The position numbers and the translations under genes are program-made. 45,855 nt of DNA, from positions 1 through 45,855 of the forward strand of contig CAJGCA010000004.1 of assembly GCA_904501705.1 (NCBI GenBank). Reading direction: 5' to 3'. Origin of the DNA: Clostridiaceae bacterium (GTDB lineage: Bacteria; Bacillota; Clostridia; Oscillospirales; Acutalibacteraceae). How positions within the stretch are numbered: position 1 is the stretch's first letter; the number at the start of each line of letters is the position of its first letter. The notes under the pieces were generated by a model. It was not told the origin of the DNA. It did not search any database and saw nothing but the letters and a program-made list of their open reading frames with translations. Below, one piece after another: positions 38,524-45,745 of this stretch.

Positions 38524-38932
38524 ATTCCTTTTTCAACTTTTCGATAATTAACAGATTTGCCCGGTAAATACGCATATTCTGCCGGTCCCCATTTTCCCAA
38601 CGGTTATGTTGTTCAAACGAAAGGATATTGACATTGCGCGGGTCGTGCGCCATTTCCGGGTGTGCGCCGCGTGTCAAGATATGGGAAATATACGTTGCCG
38701 AATACTGATGCAATGGGCGCATCGTTTCCGAACAGATGTGCGGGTAATGGTCCCAACACCAACGATAAAACCTTTCGTTTTCTTCCGGGCTATGGCCTGT
38801 TCCGAACAATTCCCGTTGTATTGATACCCGCAAATTTATTTCAACCGCAAATCGGCGGTCAATCAACGGTTCATACCCACGTTTGCGGGCATAATCGTAC
38901 AATTCGCGGGTATCAATTACAATCGGTTCCAT
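38504..38932 (-). CDS. HNH-like (NinG-type) protein, 142 aa
   Basis: The C-terminal half has SHILTRGAHPEMAHDPRNVN and LSFEQHNRWENGDR, which fits the His...RG-HPE...DP-N...H-N pattern of NinG/Rap-like HNH nucleases. The N-terminal half is helical and basic. NinG-type proteins cut branched DNA structures, and here the gene lies in the recombination cluster. The metal site is not fully proven by eye. Next gene start overlaps its end. Confidence 0.6.
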   Translation of the reverse strand: MEPIVIDTRELYDYARKRGYEPLIDRRFAVEINLRVSIQRELFGTGHSPEENERFYRWCWDHYPHICSETMRPLHQYSATYISHILTRGAHPEMAHDPRNVNILSFEQHNRWENGDRQNMRIYRANLLIIEKLKKEYATIKI

Positions 38933-38934
38933 TG

Positions 38935-39549
38935 CTACATTTCGGGCATATCGTCAACGGGGCTTTCTTCGGATTCGGCCGCCGGTGCGGGTTCCCCAAA
39001 CAAAGATAATTGCGCCTGTTTGCCCTTGAACAAATATGCGTAAACCTCTTTTTTGATGGCTTCCACGATGGCTTCCAATTCTTCTTCAAACCCAAACGAA
39101 ATTGTCGCAAGGACAATGCGCGGGGTATTGATGCAAGTTTTCAAACCATTGGCGGTTTCGTAAACCGACGTAATAACCACGCCGGATTTATCGCCGGTTC
39201 CGGACCAAGCCACGCCGCGCACCTCAATTTTTTGTATCAGTTCATCGGCAAATTCGCGGGCAATCATCCTTTTGGCTTCCGGCACTTTCATTTCGTCGGA
39301 TTCCAACAGGGTAAGAAAAGAAGTAATGTTGAAAGTTCGGGCAACGATGTTGCGCAAATCTTCAAACAAGTCGTGCAAATCCGGGTGTATATCACGCGTA
39401 CACGTTTCGTTGCGGTCAATCAAGGATGTTTCCCCATTGACAATTTGGGTAACTTGGTATTCCGCTTCGATGCCGCCTTTGGGCAACAATTTTACCTTGG
39501 ACAAATTAAAGTCCTTTTCGGTGGGAATGGTCTGTAATTCTTTTTCCAT
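38935..39549 (-). CDS. Recombination-cluster protein, 204 aa, unknown
   Basis: MEKELQTIPTEKDFNLSKVKLLPKGGIEAEYQV: a beta-rich N-terminal part, central helices (LHDLFEDLRNIVARTFNITSF), and a Pro/Ala/Glu-rich acidic tail (PAPAAESEESPVDDMPEM) like an SSB-type docking tail. A Lys-Gln segment LFKGKQAQLSLFGEP precedes the tail. It may be an annealing or recombination mediator partner to the exonucleases around it. No family recognised; AAAGCGAT precedes the ATG. Confidence 0.6.
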   Translation of the reverse strand: MEKELQTIPTEKDFNLSKVKLLPKGGIEAEYQVTQIVNGETSLIDRNETCTRDIHPDLHDLFEDLRNIVARTFNITSFLTLLESDEMKVPEAKRMIAREFADELIQKIEVRGVAWSGTGDKSGVVITSVYETANGLKTCINTPRIVLATISFGFEEELEAIVEAIKKEVYAYLFKGKQAQLSLFGEPAPAAESEESPVDDMPEM

Positions 39550-39561
39550 ATCGCTTTGGTA

Positions 39562-39753
39562 TTATGATTTCGCCGGTTCCGCCGGTCCGGGTTCCAATGA
39601 ATCCATTGCAACGTCAATCAATTTCAAGACATCTTCCAAAACGGCAATTTGGGCGGGGGCCGTCTTTTTGTCCTTTTTGGCGTGAATCAACCAATTGTTG
39701 ACGTATTCCCGGGTTAATCCGGGGGTGTTGTGAAATGTAATTGTCTTTGGCAT
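39562..39753 (-). CDS. Small helical protein, 63 aa
   Basis: MPKTITFHNTPGLTREYVNNWLIHAKKDKK, then a helical, acidic C-terminus ending PAKS. A bacterial small DNA-binding helix bundle is possible. Codons 5-9 contain ACATTTCACAAC, the exact complement of the loop sequence GTTGTGAAATGT of the hairpins at 11750 and 43990, so its mRNA may be an RNA target. Function unknown. Confidence 0.6.
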   Translation of the reverse strand: MPKTITFHNTPGLTREYVNNWLIHAKKDKKTAPAQIAVLEDVLKLIDVAMDSLEPGPAEPAKS

Positions 39754-39765
39754 AATATCGGGGTT

Positions 39766-39969
39766 TTAATCGTGACGACATCCGCCCGGGGCTTTTGCCG
39801 TGGCCGCGGTGTTATCGTGACCGTCGGAAAATTCAAACGCGATTCTGCGGGTTGTTTCCCACGAGGTAATCCGTATTACGATGTCCAACACAGATGCGCC
39901 GGATTCGTTGTAAAATTCGGTCGCCAACTTTTCCAATTGGCTTTTCATTTCTTTAATTCTTTGTTTCAT
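39766..39969 (-). CDS. Small protein, 67 aa, unknown
   Basis: MKQRIKEMKSQLEKLATEFYNESGASVLDIVIRI, a helical start and a short beta segment (TTRRIAFEFSDGHD), ending in CRHD. Located two bases after the DnaQ-like exonuclease and close to it in reading. No motif recognised. Confidence 0.6.
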   Translation of the reverse strand: MKQRIKEMKSQLEKLATEFYNESGASVLDIVIRITSWETTRRIAFEFSDGHDNTAATAKAPGGCRHD

Positions 39970-39971
39970 CG

Positions 39972-40769
39972 TTAAAAATCGTTTTGGCCCAACAGTTCAG
40001 CCGCCGCACCACTTATTTTTGTGAAATTTTCGATTTCCGGGGCTTTCTCTGTTTGAACGGGTAATTTATCATCTTTTGGATTATCGCCCGAATTTGGGGC
40101 GTTTTTGGCCGTTTCTGTGGATGCGGCCGGCCTTGCCTGTTCGGGGGCCTGTTCGGCGTATTCTTTTACTTTCAATTCGACCAATCCCAATTCTAACATA
40201 ATCGGCAAACATTTGGCCACGGCCTTTACATCTTCCAACGCATCGTGCGCTGGGAACGTTTCGCCCGGGAAACAACGGGAATACAATTCAGAAAGATTCG
40301 GGAATTTCAATCGGCCATTTGCCATACGGGCATCAACCCATTTCATTGTGGGGCGCATCGTGTCAATTCGCTTGCCCTTATACAAAGCCGCTTCAACATC
40401 GTTTGCGTCGTAGTATTCCCGGCCCAATTCGCGCAAGATATTCGCTTTGACAATCCCGGTATCGAAATGGATGTTATGGCCGCATATCAAACCGGCATCG
40501 TGGCAATCCTGTATGAACTTATCCACAACGGCGGCAAACGGTTCCCCGTGTTCCAAGGCATATTCCGTGGTTATGCCGTGAACGGCAACGGTTTCTTCCG
40601 GGATTTCCCACCCATCCGGGCGGATAATGTGGTTTTCAACCTTGCAACCGTGCATCCACGCAATTTGCACAACGTGGGGATAAGTTGCAAAATCGGTATC
40701 CCATTTTGCCGAACGGTCCGGAATGCCGGTCGTTTCGGTGTCGAAAAATAAAACGTCGTTAATAGTCAT
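39972..40769 (-). CDS. DnaQ-like 3'-5' exonuclease (DEDDh)
   Basis: A 265-aa protein. Exo I VLFFDTETTGI (Asp10, Glu12), Exo II CGHNIHFDTGIVKAN, and Exo III HDALEDVKAV (His, Asp) mark the DEDDh family of proofreading/RNase T-type exonucleases. The C-terminal third (after about 210) is a Pro/Ala/Lys/Asp linker and tail. With no phage DNA polymerase in the genome, it may act in recombination or DNA end processing. GGCGATAC stands just before the ATG. The stretch coding PKDDKLPV carries one of the dispersed GATGATAAATTA motifs. Confidence 0.85.
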   Translation of the reverse strand: MTINDVLFFDTETTGIPDRSAKWDTDFATYPHVVQIAWMHGCKVENHIIRPDGWEIPEETVAVHGITTEYALEHGEPFAAVVDKFIQDCHDAGLICGHNIHFDTGIVKANILRELGREYYDANDVEAALYKGKRIDTMRPTMKWVDARMANGRLKFPNLSELYSRCFPGETFPAHDALEDVKAVAKCLPIMLELGLVELKVKEYAEQAPEQARPAASTETAKNAPNSGDNPKDDKLPVQTEKAPEIENFTKISGAAAELLGQNDF

Positions 40770-40789
40770 TTTGTATCGCCTTTTATCGG

Positions 40790-40966
40790 TTATTTTGAAT
40801 CAATAATTGAACGGTCCCCATTATGTTTGTTGCCATAAAAAGTTAAACCCGTTCCGGAACAATCGGCCCAAACGCGATTTGCATTTGCAAACGATTCAAC
40901 GTTATAAGTCCAACCGGGGCCAATAATTGTGTAGTTTTTGGAATCATTTTCGTTAATCTTTCTCAT
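40790..40966 (-). CDS. Small protein, 58 aa, unknown
   Basis: Read from MRKINENDSKNYTIIGPGWTYNVES, the ATG right after the upstream stop. Tyr/Asn/Gly-rich, beta-like, with a single Cys (ADCSGTG). AT-rich compared with its neighbours. No motif recognised. Confidence 0.6.
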   Translation of the reverse strand: MRKINENDSKNYTIIGPGWTYNVESFANANRVWADCSGTGLTFYGNKHNGDRSIIDSK

Positions 40967-40967
40967 A

Positions 40968-41387
40968 TCAAAGTGTTTTTGAATCCTCAATATAGACATT
41001 CAGATTTTCGGCGGCAAATTGCTTCAACCAATCCAAGAAATCCGACATTTGGTCGCGGTTCAAATACCGGGCTTCCATTACATCTTCGCCAAAGTTTATA
41101 TCCGGTTCGCGTTTATCGCCGGGGTATCGTGACATCAAGAATTTGTCAACGGCATTTTCATTGGTCCGTACACCGGTTTCCCGCAATGCCTGTTGGATAG
41201 TTGGAACAATGTATTGGTAATAATACGATTGTTGCAATTTCGATGAACCCGGAACGGCGAAAAAAAATTGCACCACCACCCGTTCGCCCTTATGTTCACG
41301 AAAACAGGCATTCAAACGGTCCATCGGAATGTGTAAACGTCCATCCATCCCGATAATGCCGGATTCGCTGATTTTATCGGTTTTCAT
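40968..41387 (-). CDS. Phage recombination-associated protein, 139 aa
   Basis: Start MKTDKISESGIIGMDGRLHIPM, overlapping the upstream microprotein stop by 14 nt; an earlier in-frame start would cover two thirds of that gene. Carries SSKLQQSYYYQYIVPTIQQAL and ENAVDKFLMSRYP, the S-x-x-Q-x-x-YY-x-x-IVP-x-I pattern of NinB-like phage proteins that bind DNA in recombination. C-terminal helices. Location among exonuclease, SSB and SMC-like genes agrees. Confidence 0.55.
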   Translation of the reverse strand: MKTDKISESGIIGMDGRLHIPMDRLNACFREHKGERVVVQFFFAVPGSSKLQQSYYYQYIVPTIQQALRETGVRTNENAVDKFLMSRYPGDKREPDINFGEDVMEARYLNRDQMSDFLDWLKQFAAENLNVYIEDSKTL

Positions 41388-41505
41388 TTTTTTGCTTGTA
41401 ATAATCCCGGAATCGCTTACGTTGTGCATATCTTCCAATTTTATACGCAACAGTTCCAATTATAAGCCATAACAGGAAGCCGCAAGTTAAACCCACAATA
41501 AACAT
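41374..41505 (-). CDS. Single-span membrane microprotein, 43 aa
   Basis: MFIVGLTCGFLLWLIIGTVAYKIGRYAQRKR: one membrane span (about residues 2-20) with a basic cytoplasmic tail RDYYKQKNENR. The ATG is two bases after the stop of the 41508-41921 gene. Overlaps the next gene by 14 nt. Typical size for phage envelope-acting microproteins, function unknown. Confidence 0.65.
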   Translation of the reverse strand: MFIVGLTCGFLLWLIIGTVAYKIGRYAQRKRFRDYYKQKNENR

Positions 41506-41507
41506 TA

Positions 41508-41921
41508 TCAATTCGTTTGTGATTTCGGCAACAATTCCGATTCCAATTCGGGGTATTCTTCAACCACGTATTGCGCCACGGTCAAATTATACGCCTGTTG
41601 CCCCAATTGTTTGATATATTGCCGTTCTGCAATCGGACGTTTGGAAGCCTTTGCCAAAACGGCCGCAAATTCAACCGCAAAATCTTCCACGGACATATCC
41701 ATTACGCGGTCAATTGGATGGGCAGGAATCTTGAAACCCTTTGCACCACCCATTTTGCGCATTGCGTCATAACTTGCCCGGATGGCCTTTCGGTCCTCTC
41801 TTTGGGCGGTCATATATGCGGCAAGATTATCCCGGAAACGGGCCGTGGCAATTATATCTGCCACGGTCATTCCCTGTAATGCCTTACATTGTTGCATTTT
41901 CGTTATCGTTTCCGCTTTCAT
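41508..41921 (-). CDS. Helical phage protein, 137 aa
   Basis: Begins MKAETITKMQQCKALQGMTVAD; the ATG at 41897 (MQQCKALQ) is an alternative. An all-helical basic N-terminal half (RFRDNLAAYMTAQREDRKAI) and an acidic C-terminal helix (VVEEYPELESELLP). May be a recombination mediator or DNA-binding helical bundle; no family recognised. Confidence 0.6.
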   Translation of the reverse strand: MKAETITKMQQCKALQGMTVADIIATARFRDNLAAYMTAQREDRKAIRASYDAMRKMGGAKGFKIPAHPIDRVMDMSVEDFAVEFAAVLAKASKRPIAERQYIKQLGQQAYNLTVAQYVVEEYPELESELLPKSQTN

Positions 41922-42066
41922 CTTCTTTTTGCTTTCTGATTTCTTCCAAAGATTCATCAATTTGGCGGCAAATCGCCTTTACGCCATTCTTAAATCCAAT
42001 GTCATAACAAACAAAATTGGCCGCCAAAACTAAAACAATGAACAAAATTGCATCGGATGTTGTCAT
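41884..42066 (-). CDS. Single-span membrane protein, 60 aa
   Basis: MTTSDAILFIVLVLAANFVCYDIGF: one membrane span (about 5-22), then a charged tail (DESLEEIRKQKEDESGNDNENATM). ATGA overlap with the SMC-like ATPase stop. A second single-span microprotein (41374-41505) follows one gene on. Function unknown; may anchor a partner at the membrane. Confidence 0.65.
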   Translation of the reverse strand: MTTSDAILFIVLVLAANFVCYDIGFKNGVKAICRQIDESLEEIRKQKEDESGNDNENATM

Positions 42067-43472
42067 AATTCGGTATATTCTTCCACCAACATTTCCTTTT
42101 GGCCGCGTTCCACCTGTTCGATGAAACCTTGGAATCCATTTTTACGGGCAATGTCAATGATTGTTTGCAGACGCTTTGCGCCCAACGATTCCCCACGGGC
42201 AATGCGGAATACCTTAACGGTTGGATTGGATGCAATCACAAGTTTGGCGGCAATTTCCATCGTCTGTGAATCAGATACTTTGCCGGGGACAAACTCAATG
42301 CCGTTTAACGTCAACCCATCTTCCGTGAATGATAACCCATCAATGGGCAATTCGGCATTGGAAATAAGTTTGGCACGTTCATCAGACAAACGCACAATAT
42401 CGGCATCCATCTTTTCGGCCGATGCCTTAACGCCATTGTATTGGGTTTGTTTTTCCTTGTATTCGCGCACAAGGTTATAACGCTTGTTGTGGGCTTCTGC
42501 CTGTTCCAACAGGGCCGGAACGTCGGTTTTTTCGGGGTTATTCTGTTCATACTTAACCAACCACATTTCGCAATTCGCTTTCCTGTTTTCCGCATCCTTT
42601 TTGCGTCCCTCAATAAACGCAAGTTCATTGGCGTGTAAATCGGCAGAATCTTTCTTTGCCTGTTCCGCATCTGTAACGGATTTTTCGTATGCCGCTTTCG
42701 CATCGGCCACACGGCGGTCTATTGTTGCCAATTCGCATTGATAACGGTTGTTTTCCGCATCAATTTCCCCGGGAATTGCGGCCAATTCTTCCGTGCGTTG
42801 TGCCAATTTTGCGCGTACTGTCTTTGCCTTTTCAATCAATTGGACATTGGTCTTTTGGCGTTCCATCAATTCGGTAACGTCAATGGGGGCTGTGTATTTC
42901 TCAACATCCCCGGGGGCCAATTGCTTTTCGATGGATTCAACAAGGGCGGCAAATGTCTTTACATCCCGGTTGATGCCGGTGCGTTCGGCTTTCATTGATG
43001 CAACCGATTCGTCAATTTCCGATATGCGATTGCGCACGGCTTCCGGCAACAGGGCCTTAACCACGGCGATTTGCTTGCGGCGGCCCTCTGCCGTTTCAGA
43101 CCAACGGGAAAATTCCACCGCGTCGAAATCTTGATAACCAAAGATGCGTGGCAACATCGAAACGTTGTTTGTCTGCATCCCGGTTGTCTTTTGCTTGATG
43201 GTAAGCGTTCCACGGGGGTTCGCTTCCGTGAATGATAATTGTACGTCGTATTCTTCGCCATCATCCCCCACAACCATTTTGGCAAAGCCCTTGGATGCAC
43301 CGTTGCGCAAGACATCATCGCGTTGACCGGTTAACAATGCGCCGATGGCTTTTAACAATGTGGATTTGCCCAATTCATTTTCCCCGGTAACGAAATACAC
43401 GCTACCCTCAAAATCGGCATCGAAATTTTCGATAACTTGAAAATTCGAAAGTTGTAATTTTTTAATGTACAT
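42063..43472 (-). CDS. SMC/Rad50-like ATPase
   Basis: A 469-aa protein. Walker A TGENELGKST at 29-38, with an early LSNFQVIENFD motif as in RecF/SbcC/Rad50, then a long coiled-coil body (residues ~120-330, Gln/Glu/Lys/Ala-rich heptads). The C-terminal ABC half is compact: a signature-like VSDSQTMEIAAKL and RIARGESLGAKRL in place of Walker B. Nuclease partners are likely encoded elsewhere, e.g. the DnaQ-like or PD-(D/E)XK enzymes. It may tether or process DNA ends in recombination. GGCGATACGATT precedes the ATG. Confidence 0.8.
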   Translation of the reverse strand: MYIKKLQLSNFQVIENFDADFEGSVYFVTGENELGKSTLLKAIGALLTGQRDDVLRNGASKGFAKMVVGDDGEEYDVQLSFTEANPRGTLTIKQKTTGMQTNNVSMLPRIFGYQDFDAVEFSRWSETAEGRRKQIAVVKALLPEAVRNRISEIDESVASMKAERTGINRDVKTFAALVESIEKQLAPGDVEKYTAPIDVTELMERQKTNVQLIEKAKTVRAKLAQRTEELAAIPGEIDAENNRYQCELATIDRRVADAKAAYEKSVTDAEQAKKDSADLHANELAFIEGRKKDAENRKANCEMWLVKYEQNNPEKTDVPALLEQAEAHNKRYNLVREYKEKQTQYNGVKASAEKMDADIVRLSDERAKLISNAELPIDGLSFTEDGLTLNGIEFVPGKVSDSQTMEIAAKLVIASNPTVKVFRIARGESLGAKRLQTIIDIARKNGFQGFIEQVERGQKEMLVEEYTEL

Positions 43473-43491
43473 AATCGTATCGCCTTATGGA

Positions 43492-43707
43492 TTAATATTC
43501 ATTTTTGGGTAATACACAATCAACGGCGCAACATTCCACTTTGGATGTTACTTTGGTAACCGGATGCGTGAATGTGATGGGGGATGCGGGATTGGGTGCG
43601 TATGTACCCAAAAGGATGTTACCGATACGCAAACGCGTGGTACGGCCGGAAATGGCCTTTTTACGGGCAATATCAATGGCTTCGGCCATCGTAATGGGTT
43701 TTTCCAT
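43492..43707 (-). CDS. Small basic protein, 71 aa, unknown
   Basis: MEKPITMAEAIDIARKKAISGRTTRLRIGNILLG, with a helix followed by beta-strands; ends AVDCVLPKNEY. A short DNA- or RNA-binding domain is possible. First protein gene after the tRNAs. Its leader has the hexaloop hairpin at 43769-43784. Function unknown. Confidence 0.65.
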   Translation of the reverse strand: MEKPITMAEAIDIARKKAISGRTTRLRIGNILLGTYAPNPASPITFTHPVTKVTSKVECCAVDCVLPKNEY

Positions 43708-43768
43708 CTGCTTCCCGTTGAATGAGAAAATGAATTTTTTCTAACATAACAATAAAAATTTAATCATC

Positions 43769-43784
43769 CCGGGAATCGGCCCGG
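43769..43784 (-). promoter_or_regulatory. Hexaloop hairpin in the 43492-43707 leader
   Basis: CCGGG-CCGATT-CCCGG on the minus strand, matching the CCGGG-CCGGTT-CCCGG hairpins at 8950 and 44440 with one loop change. Stands between the tRNA-Leu gene and the ATG at 43707. Bases 43785-43889 hold no gene or tRNA that I can support. Confidence 0.6.
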
Positions 43785-43889
43785 TCCGTATAATGTAGGA
43801 ACGACCGTCAATACCTTGGCGCGTAGGTTTTACACCCGGAATGCAAGTGACCCGCCCGTTGGCCGCGTTCTGTTTTTGCCGTTCCATTG

Positions 43890-43971
43890 TACCCCCGGCC
43901 GGAATCGAACCGGCACCCCAAAATGGGAATGGATTTTGAGTCCATCGCGGCTACCATTACGCCACGGGGGT
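43890..43971 (-). tRNA. tRNA-Leu (CAA)
   Basis: 82 nt on the minus strand: acceptor ACCCCCG/CGGGGGT, D-arm GCG..CGC with AATGGTAG, anticodon stem ATGGA/TCCAT with loop CTCAAAA (anticodon CAA, 43938-43936), a long variable arm CCCATTTTGGGG, and T-arm GCCGG-TTCGATT-CCGGC; discriminator A. It reads UUG, the Leu codon used most in the small genes I translated. CCA is not encoded. Confidence 0.95.
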
Positions 43972-43977
43972 ATGTTT

Positions 43978-44008
43978 GGGCCTTTCACATTTCACAACGT
44001 TCCGGCCC
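43978..44008 (-). repeat. Third copy of the GUUGUGAAAU hairpin, between the tRNAs
   Basis: GGGCC (44008-44004) pairs with GGCCC (43982-43978), with the loop region GGAACGTTGTGAAATGTGAAA. ACATTTCACAAC lies at 43987-43998 on the plus strand, as in short RNA B. Closing pairs C-G and A-T are kept while the outer stem differs from the copies at 7836-7853 and 11743-11766. It is co-transcribed with the tRNAs and has no T-run. Confidence 0.6.
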
Positions 44009-44046
44009 CGCGCTGTCTAAAACCTAAACTACAACAGAACTTTTCG

Positions 44047-44117
44047 TTGCCCCGCCACGATTCGAACGTGGACTATCGGAACCAAAATCCGATGTGCTAC
44101 CATTGCACCACGGGGCA
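44047..44117 (-). tRNA. tRNA-Gln (TTG)
   Basis: 71 nt on the minus strand: acceptor TGCCCCG/CGGGGCA, D-arm GTGCAATGGTAGCAC, anticodon stem TCGGA/TCCGA with loop TTTTGGT (anticodon TTG), T-arm CCACG-TTCGAAT-CGTGG, discriminator A. Reads CAA; every Gln codon in the short genes I translated by hand is CAA. Confidence 0.95.
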
Positions 44118-44124
44118 ATATTTA

Positions 44125-44424
44125 TTATCGAATAGGCATAAAGTACATCTTATTGCCGTTGCGAAACTTACTAAAAGAAATGGCCCATATCATTTTCTTG
44201 GAATCAATACCATCCGCGTTGAACATACCGGGATATTTCTTTTCTAACTCCAACGCCGTTGCAATAATATATCCGCGTCCCATTACAAGTTCTTTGGCGA
44301 TTTCCTTAAATAAGCGGTCATTCTTGCGGCGTAAGATATAATCTTTCGCTTCCGATGCACGCAAAGTTTCACGAAAAGCAACATTTGCCCAATGGCTAAT
44401 TCCAAAATTCATAAACTGTTTCAT
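44125..44424 (-). CDS. Early protein, 99 aa, unknown
   Basis: MKQFMNFGISHWANVAFRETLRASEAKDY, a helical N-terminus, then LRRKNDRLFKEIAKELVMGRGYI and a short beta-tail (NGNKMYFMPIR). No motif recognised. First gene behind leader copy 4; tRNAs follow in the same transcript. An alternative ATG at 44412 is possible; TAAAGGAATGAG upstream looks like a ribosome-binding region. Confidence 0.6.
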   Translation of the reverse strand: MKQFMNFGISHWANVAFRETLRASEAKDYILRRKNDRLFKEIAKELVMGRGYIIATALELEKKYPGMFNADGIDSKKMIWAISFSKFRNGNKMYFMPIR

Positions 44425-44516
44425 TGCTCATTCCTTTAACCGGGAACCGGCCCGGGCCGTCGGGTTATTTCCTCAACCCGGGTACAAAGATAAGGTTAAT
44501 TTTTGAACTACCAAAA
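44425..44516 (-). promoter_or_regulatory. Promoter plus recurrent structured leader, copy 4
   Basis: TTTTG (44516-44512), a 19-nt spacer and TATCTTTG (44492-44485). The leader begins like copy 1 (ACCCGGGTTGAGGA) and has CGGGTT-GAGGAAAT-AACCCG, then GACGG and CCGGG-CCGGTT-CCCGG (44455-44440), then TAAAGGA and the ATG at 44424. It drives the tRNA and recombination operon. Confidence 0.8.
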
Positions 44517-44522
44517 TTTTTT

Positions 44523-44750
44523 TCATAATTTTTCAAACAAATTTGCAGATTCAACGATTTTCGGCAACCAAACCACGGTTCCGGCGGCCAATGCACGCTT
44601 AAACGCTTGGTCTGATTCGAAATGAAATCCGATAATGTGCCAATGTTTATATTTGGCCCTCTTGATTTCGATGTAAGGTATTCCCCCGTTTTCCGGCTTC
44701 CGGATGCGGGCTTGCACGAAATCATTTATGGACACACTATTTTTCGCCAT
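44523..44750 (-). CDS. Small protein, 75 aa, unknown
   Basis: MAKNSVSINDFVQARIRKPENGG, then PYIEIKRAKYKHWHIIGFHFES, with a probable alpha-beta fold; ends NLFEKL. Overlaps the MazG-like stop by 14 nt. Last gene of the junction-spanning operon, just before the promoter of leader copy 4. No motif recognised. Confidence 0.6.
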   Translation of the reverse strand: MAKNSVSINDFVQARIRKPENGGIPYIEIKRAKYKHWHIIGFHFESDQAFKRALAAGTVVWLPKIVESANLFEKL

Positions 44751-45021
44751 TATATTTTTCCATTCTTTTTTGCAATCGTTCTATTTTCCTTTGTCTTTCA
44801 TCTGCCACAGTCTTTTCGCCAAACATATATGCCAATTGTTCACACATAATTTGAACATCAGCAATTTCTGTAACAACATCAAATGTACCGACACGTTCGC
44901 GGCGGAATTTACACAACGCATTAATCAATTCGGCGCATTCTTCAATTGCCATATTTATTTGTGATTCCGGGCCGAATTTCTCAACCGCAAGAATACAAAT
45001 CGCTTTTAAGTGATGTTCCAT
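44737..45021 (-). CDS. MazG-like nucleotide pyrophosphohydrolase
   Basis: Read from MEHHLKAICILAVEKFGPESQ, the ATG right after the upstream stop (a longer in-frame start overlaps the neighbour). The helices IEECAELINALCKF and EIADVQIMCEQL form the E-x-x-E and E-x-x-D metal site of the MazG/dUTPase-2 superfamily. At 94 aa it is a single-domain form. It may lower (p)ppGpp-like or non-canonical NTP pools during infection; the true substrate is unknown. Confidence 0.8.
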   Translation of the reverse strand: MEHHLKAICILAVEKFGPESQINMAIEECAELINALCKFRRERVGTFDVVTEIADVQIMCEQLAYMFGEKTVADERQRKIERLQKRMEKYNGEK

Positions 45022-45023
45022 AA

Positions 45024-45206
45024 TTATTTCTTTTTGATATTCCGGTATTTTTCCGATTGGGCCTTTGCAATCTTTGTTGCCGGGGCAATATATTCCCATC
45101 CCAATGAATAGACGTTATGCCGATGAAAACCGACATTCCGGGCGGCGTGGGGGTTGCCTTTGAAATCGGACAATTTCAAATTTGCGGCGTTTCTTTTTCT
45201 TGACAT
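45024..45206 (-). CDS. Small basic protein, 60 aa
   Basis: MSRKRNAANLKLSDFKGNPHAARNVGFHRHN, then APATKIAKAQSEKYRNIKKK. Highly basic (Lys/Arg/Asn), with several His. A nucleic-acid-binding protein is likely on charge alone. Sits just after the GTG-started 45208-45423 gene. Confidence 0.65.
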   Translation of the reverse strand: MSRKRNAANLKLSDFKGNPHAARNVGFHRHNVYSLGWEYIAPATKIAKAQSEKYRNIKKK

Positions 45207-45207
45207 A

Positions 45208-45423
45208 TCAAAACAACTTTGGTGTTGGGTCTAACAAATACGCATTCAACGTATCCAATTCCTTTTCCATCCGCTTGGATGCTTCCAAATATTCCGGCTT
45301 TCGGAATGTGAAATATCGGCGTTGCTGATGCCGCATTTCAGCCACGAACCGGATGTATTGCGCCGCCTGTTCCGGCGTTATTTCTTGCAAATTTTCGATT
45401 TGCGGGCATTTTGTTTCTTCCAC
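45208..45423 (-). CDS. Helical protein, 71 aa (GTG start)
   Basis: Begins at GTG 45423, read as MEETKCPQIENLQEITPEQAA; no in-frame ATG fits better. Helical throughout, with HQQRRYFTFRKPEYLEASKRMEKELDTL. The start lies 10 nt after the upstream stop; the gap and overlapping bases carry the GATAAATTACCC motif. Function unknown. Confidence 0.6.
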   Translation of the reverse strand: MEETKCPQIENLQEITPEQAAQYIRFVAEMRHQQRRYFTFRKPEYLEASKRMEKELDTLNAYLLDPTPKLF

Positions 45424-45433
45424 GGGTAATTTA

Positions 45434-45745
45434 TCATTTTTTGGTTTTCGTTCGTTTTACGGCGGCCTTTTTGGCCGGGCGGCCCCTTTTCTTCGTTGAT
45501 TGTTCCTTTTCGGGGGATTTGCGTTTGTTTTTGGGGGTCTTATGTGCGATTTCCGGGGTTATCCGTTCGATTTTCGGGGAAACCTGTTCGATTTTTGGGG
45601 ATTCGATGGGATGGTTGCACCAAAAGAATGTTCCCGTTCCGGCCCGGTAAAACCATTCGCATTTCCGACAACTTTGCGAATCAATTTCGACACCTTTGCC
45701 ATACGGGCATTGTCCGCCCAATAATGTGAAAATCTTTGTGGGCAT
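45434..45745 (-). CDS. Zinc-finger/AT-hook-like basic protein, 103 aa
   Basis: The N-terminus has CPYGKGVEIDSQSCRKCEWF and CNHP, four Cys and a His fit for a zinc ribbon. The C-terminal half is a degenerate repeat of PKIE/PEI/PKN units (SPKIEQVSPKIERITPEI), then an AT-hook-like KRGRPAKK and a very basic end. A DNA-binding role is likely. It crosses toward the contig end; its ATG (45745) shares a base with the stop of the 58-aa gene, seen again at 29-31. Confidence 0.7.
   Translation of the reverse strand: MPTKIFTLLGGQCPYGKGVEIDSQSCRKCEWFYRAGTGTFFWCNHPIESPKIEQVSPKIERITPEIAHKTPKNKRKSPEKEQSTKKRGRPAKKAAVKRTKTKK

Noticed and set aside
43785..43889. Possible third tRNA next to tRNA-Leu
   Set aside because: No consistent acceptor, anticodon and T arms could be built; only the short hexaloop hairpin at 43769-43784 is supported.
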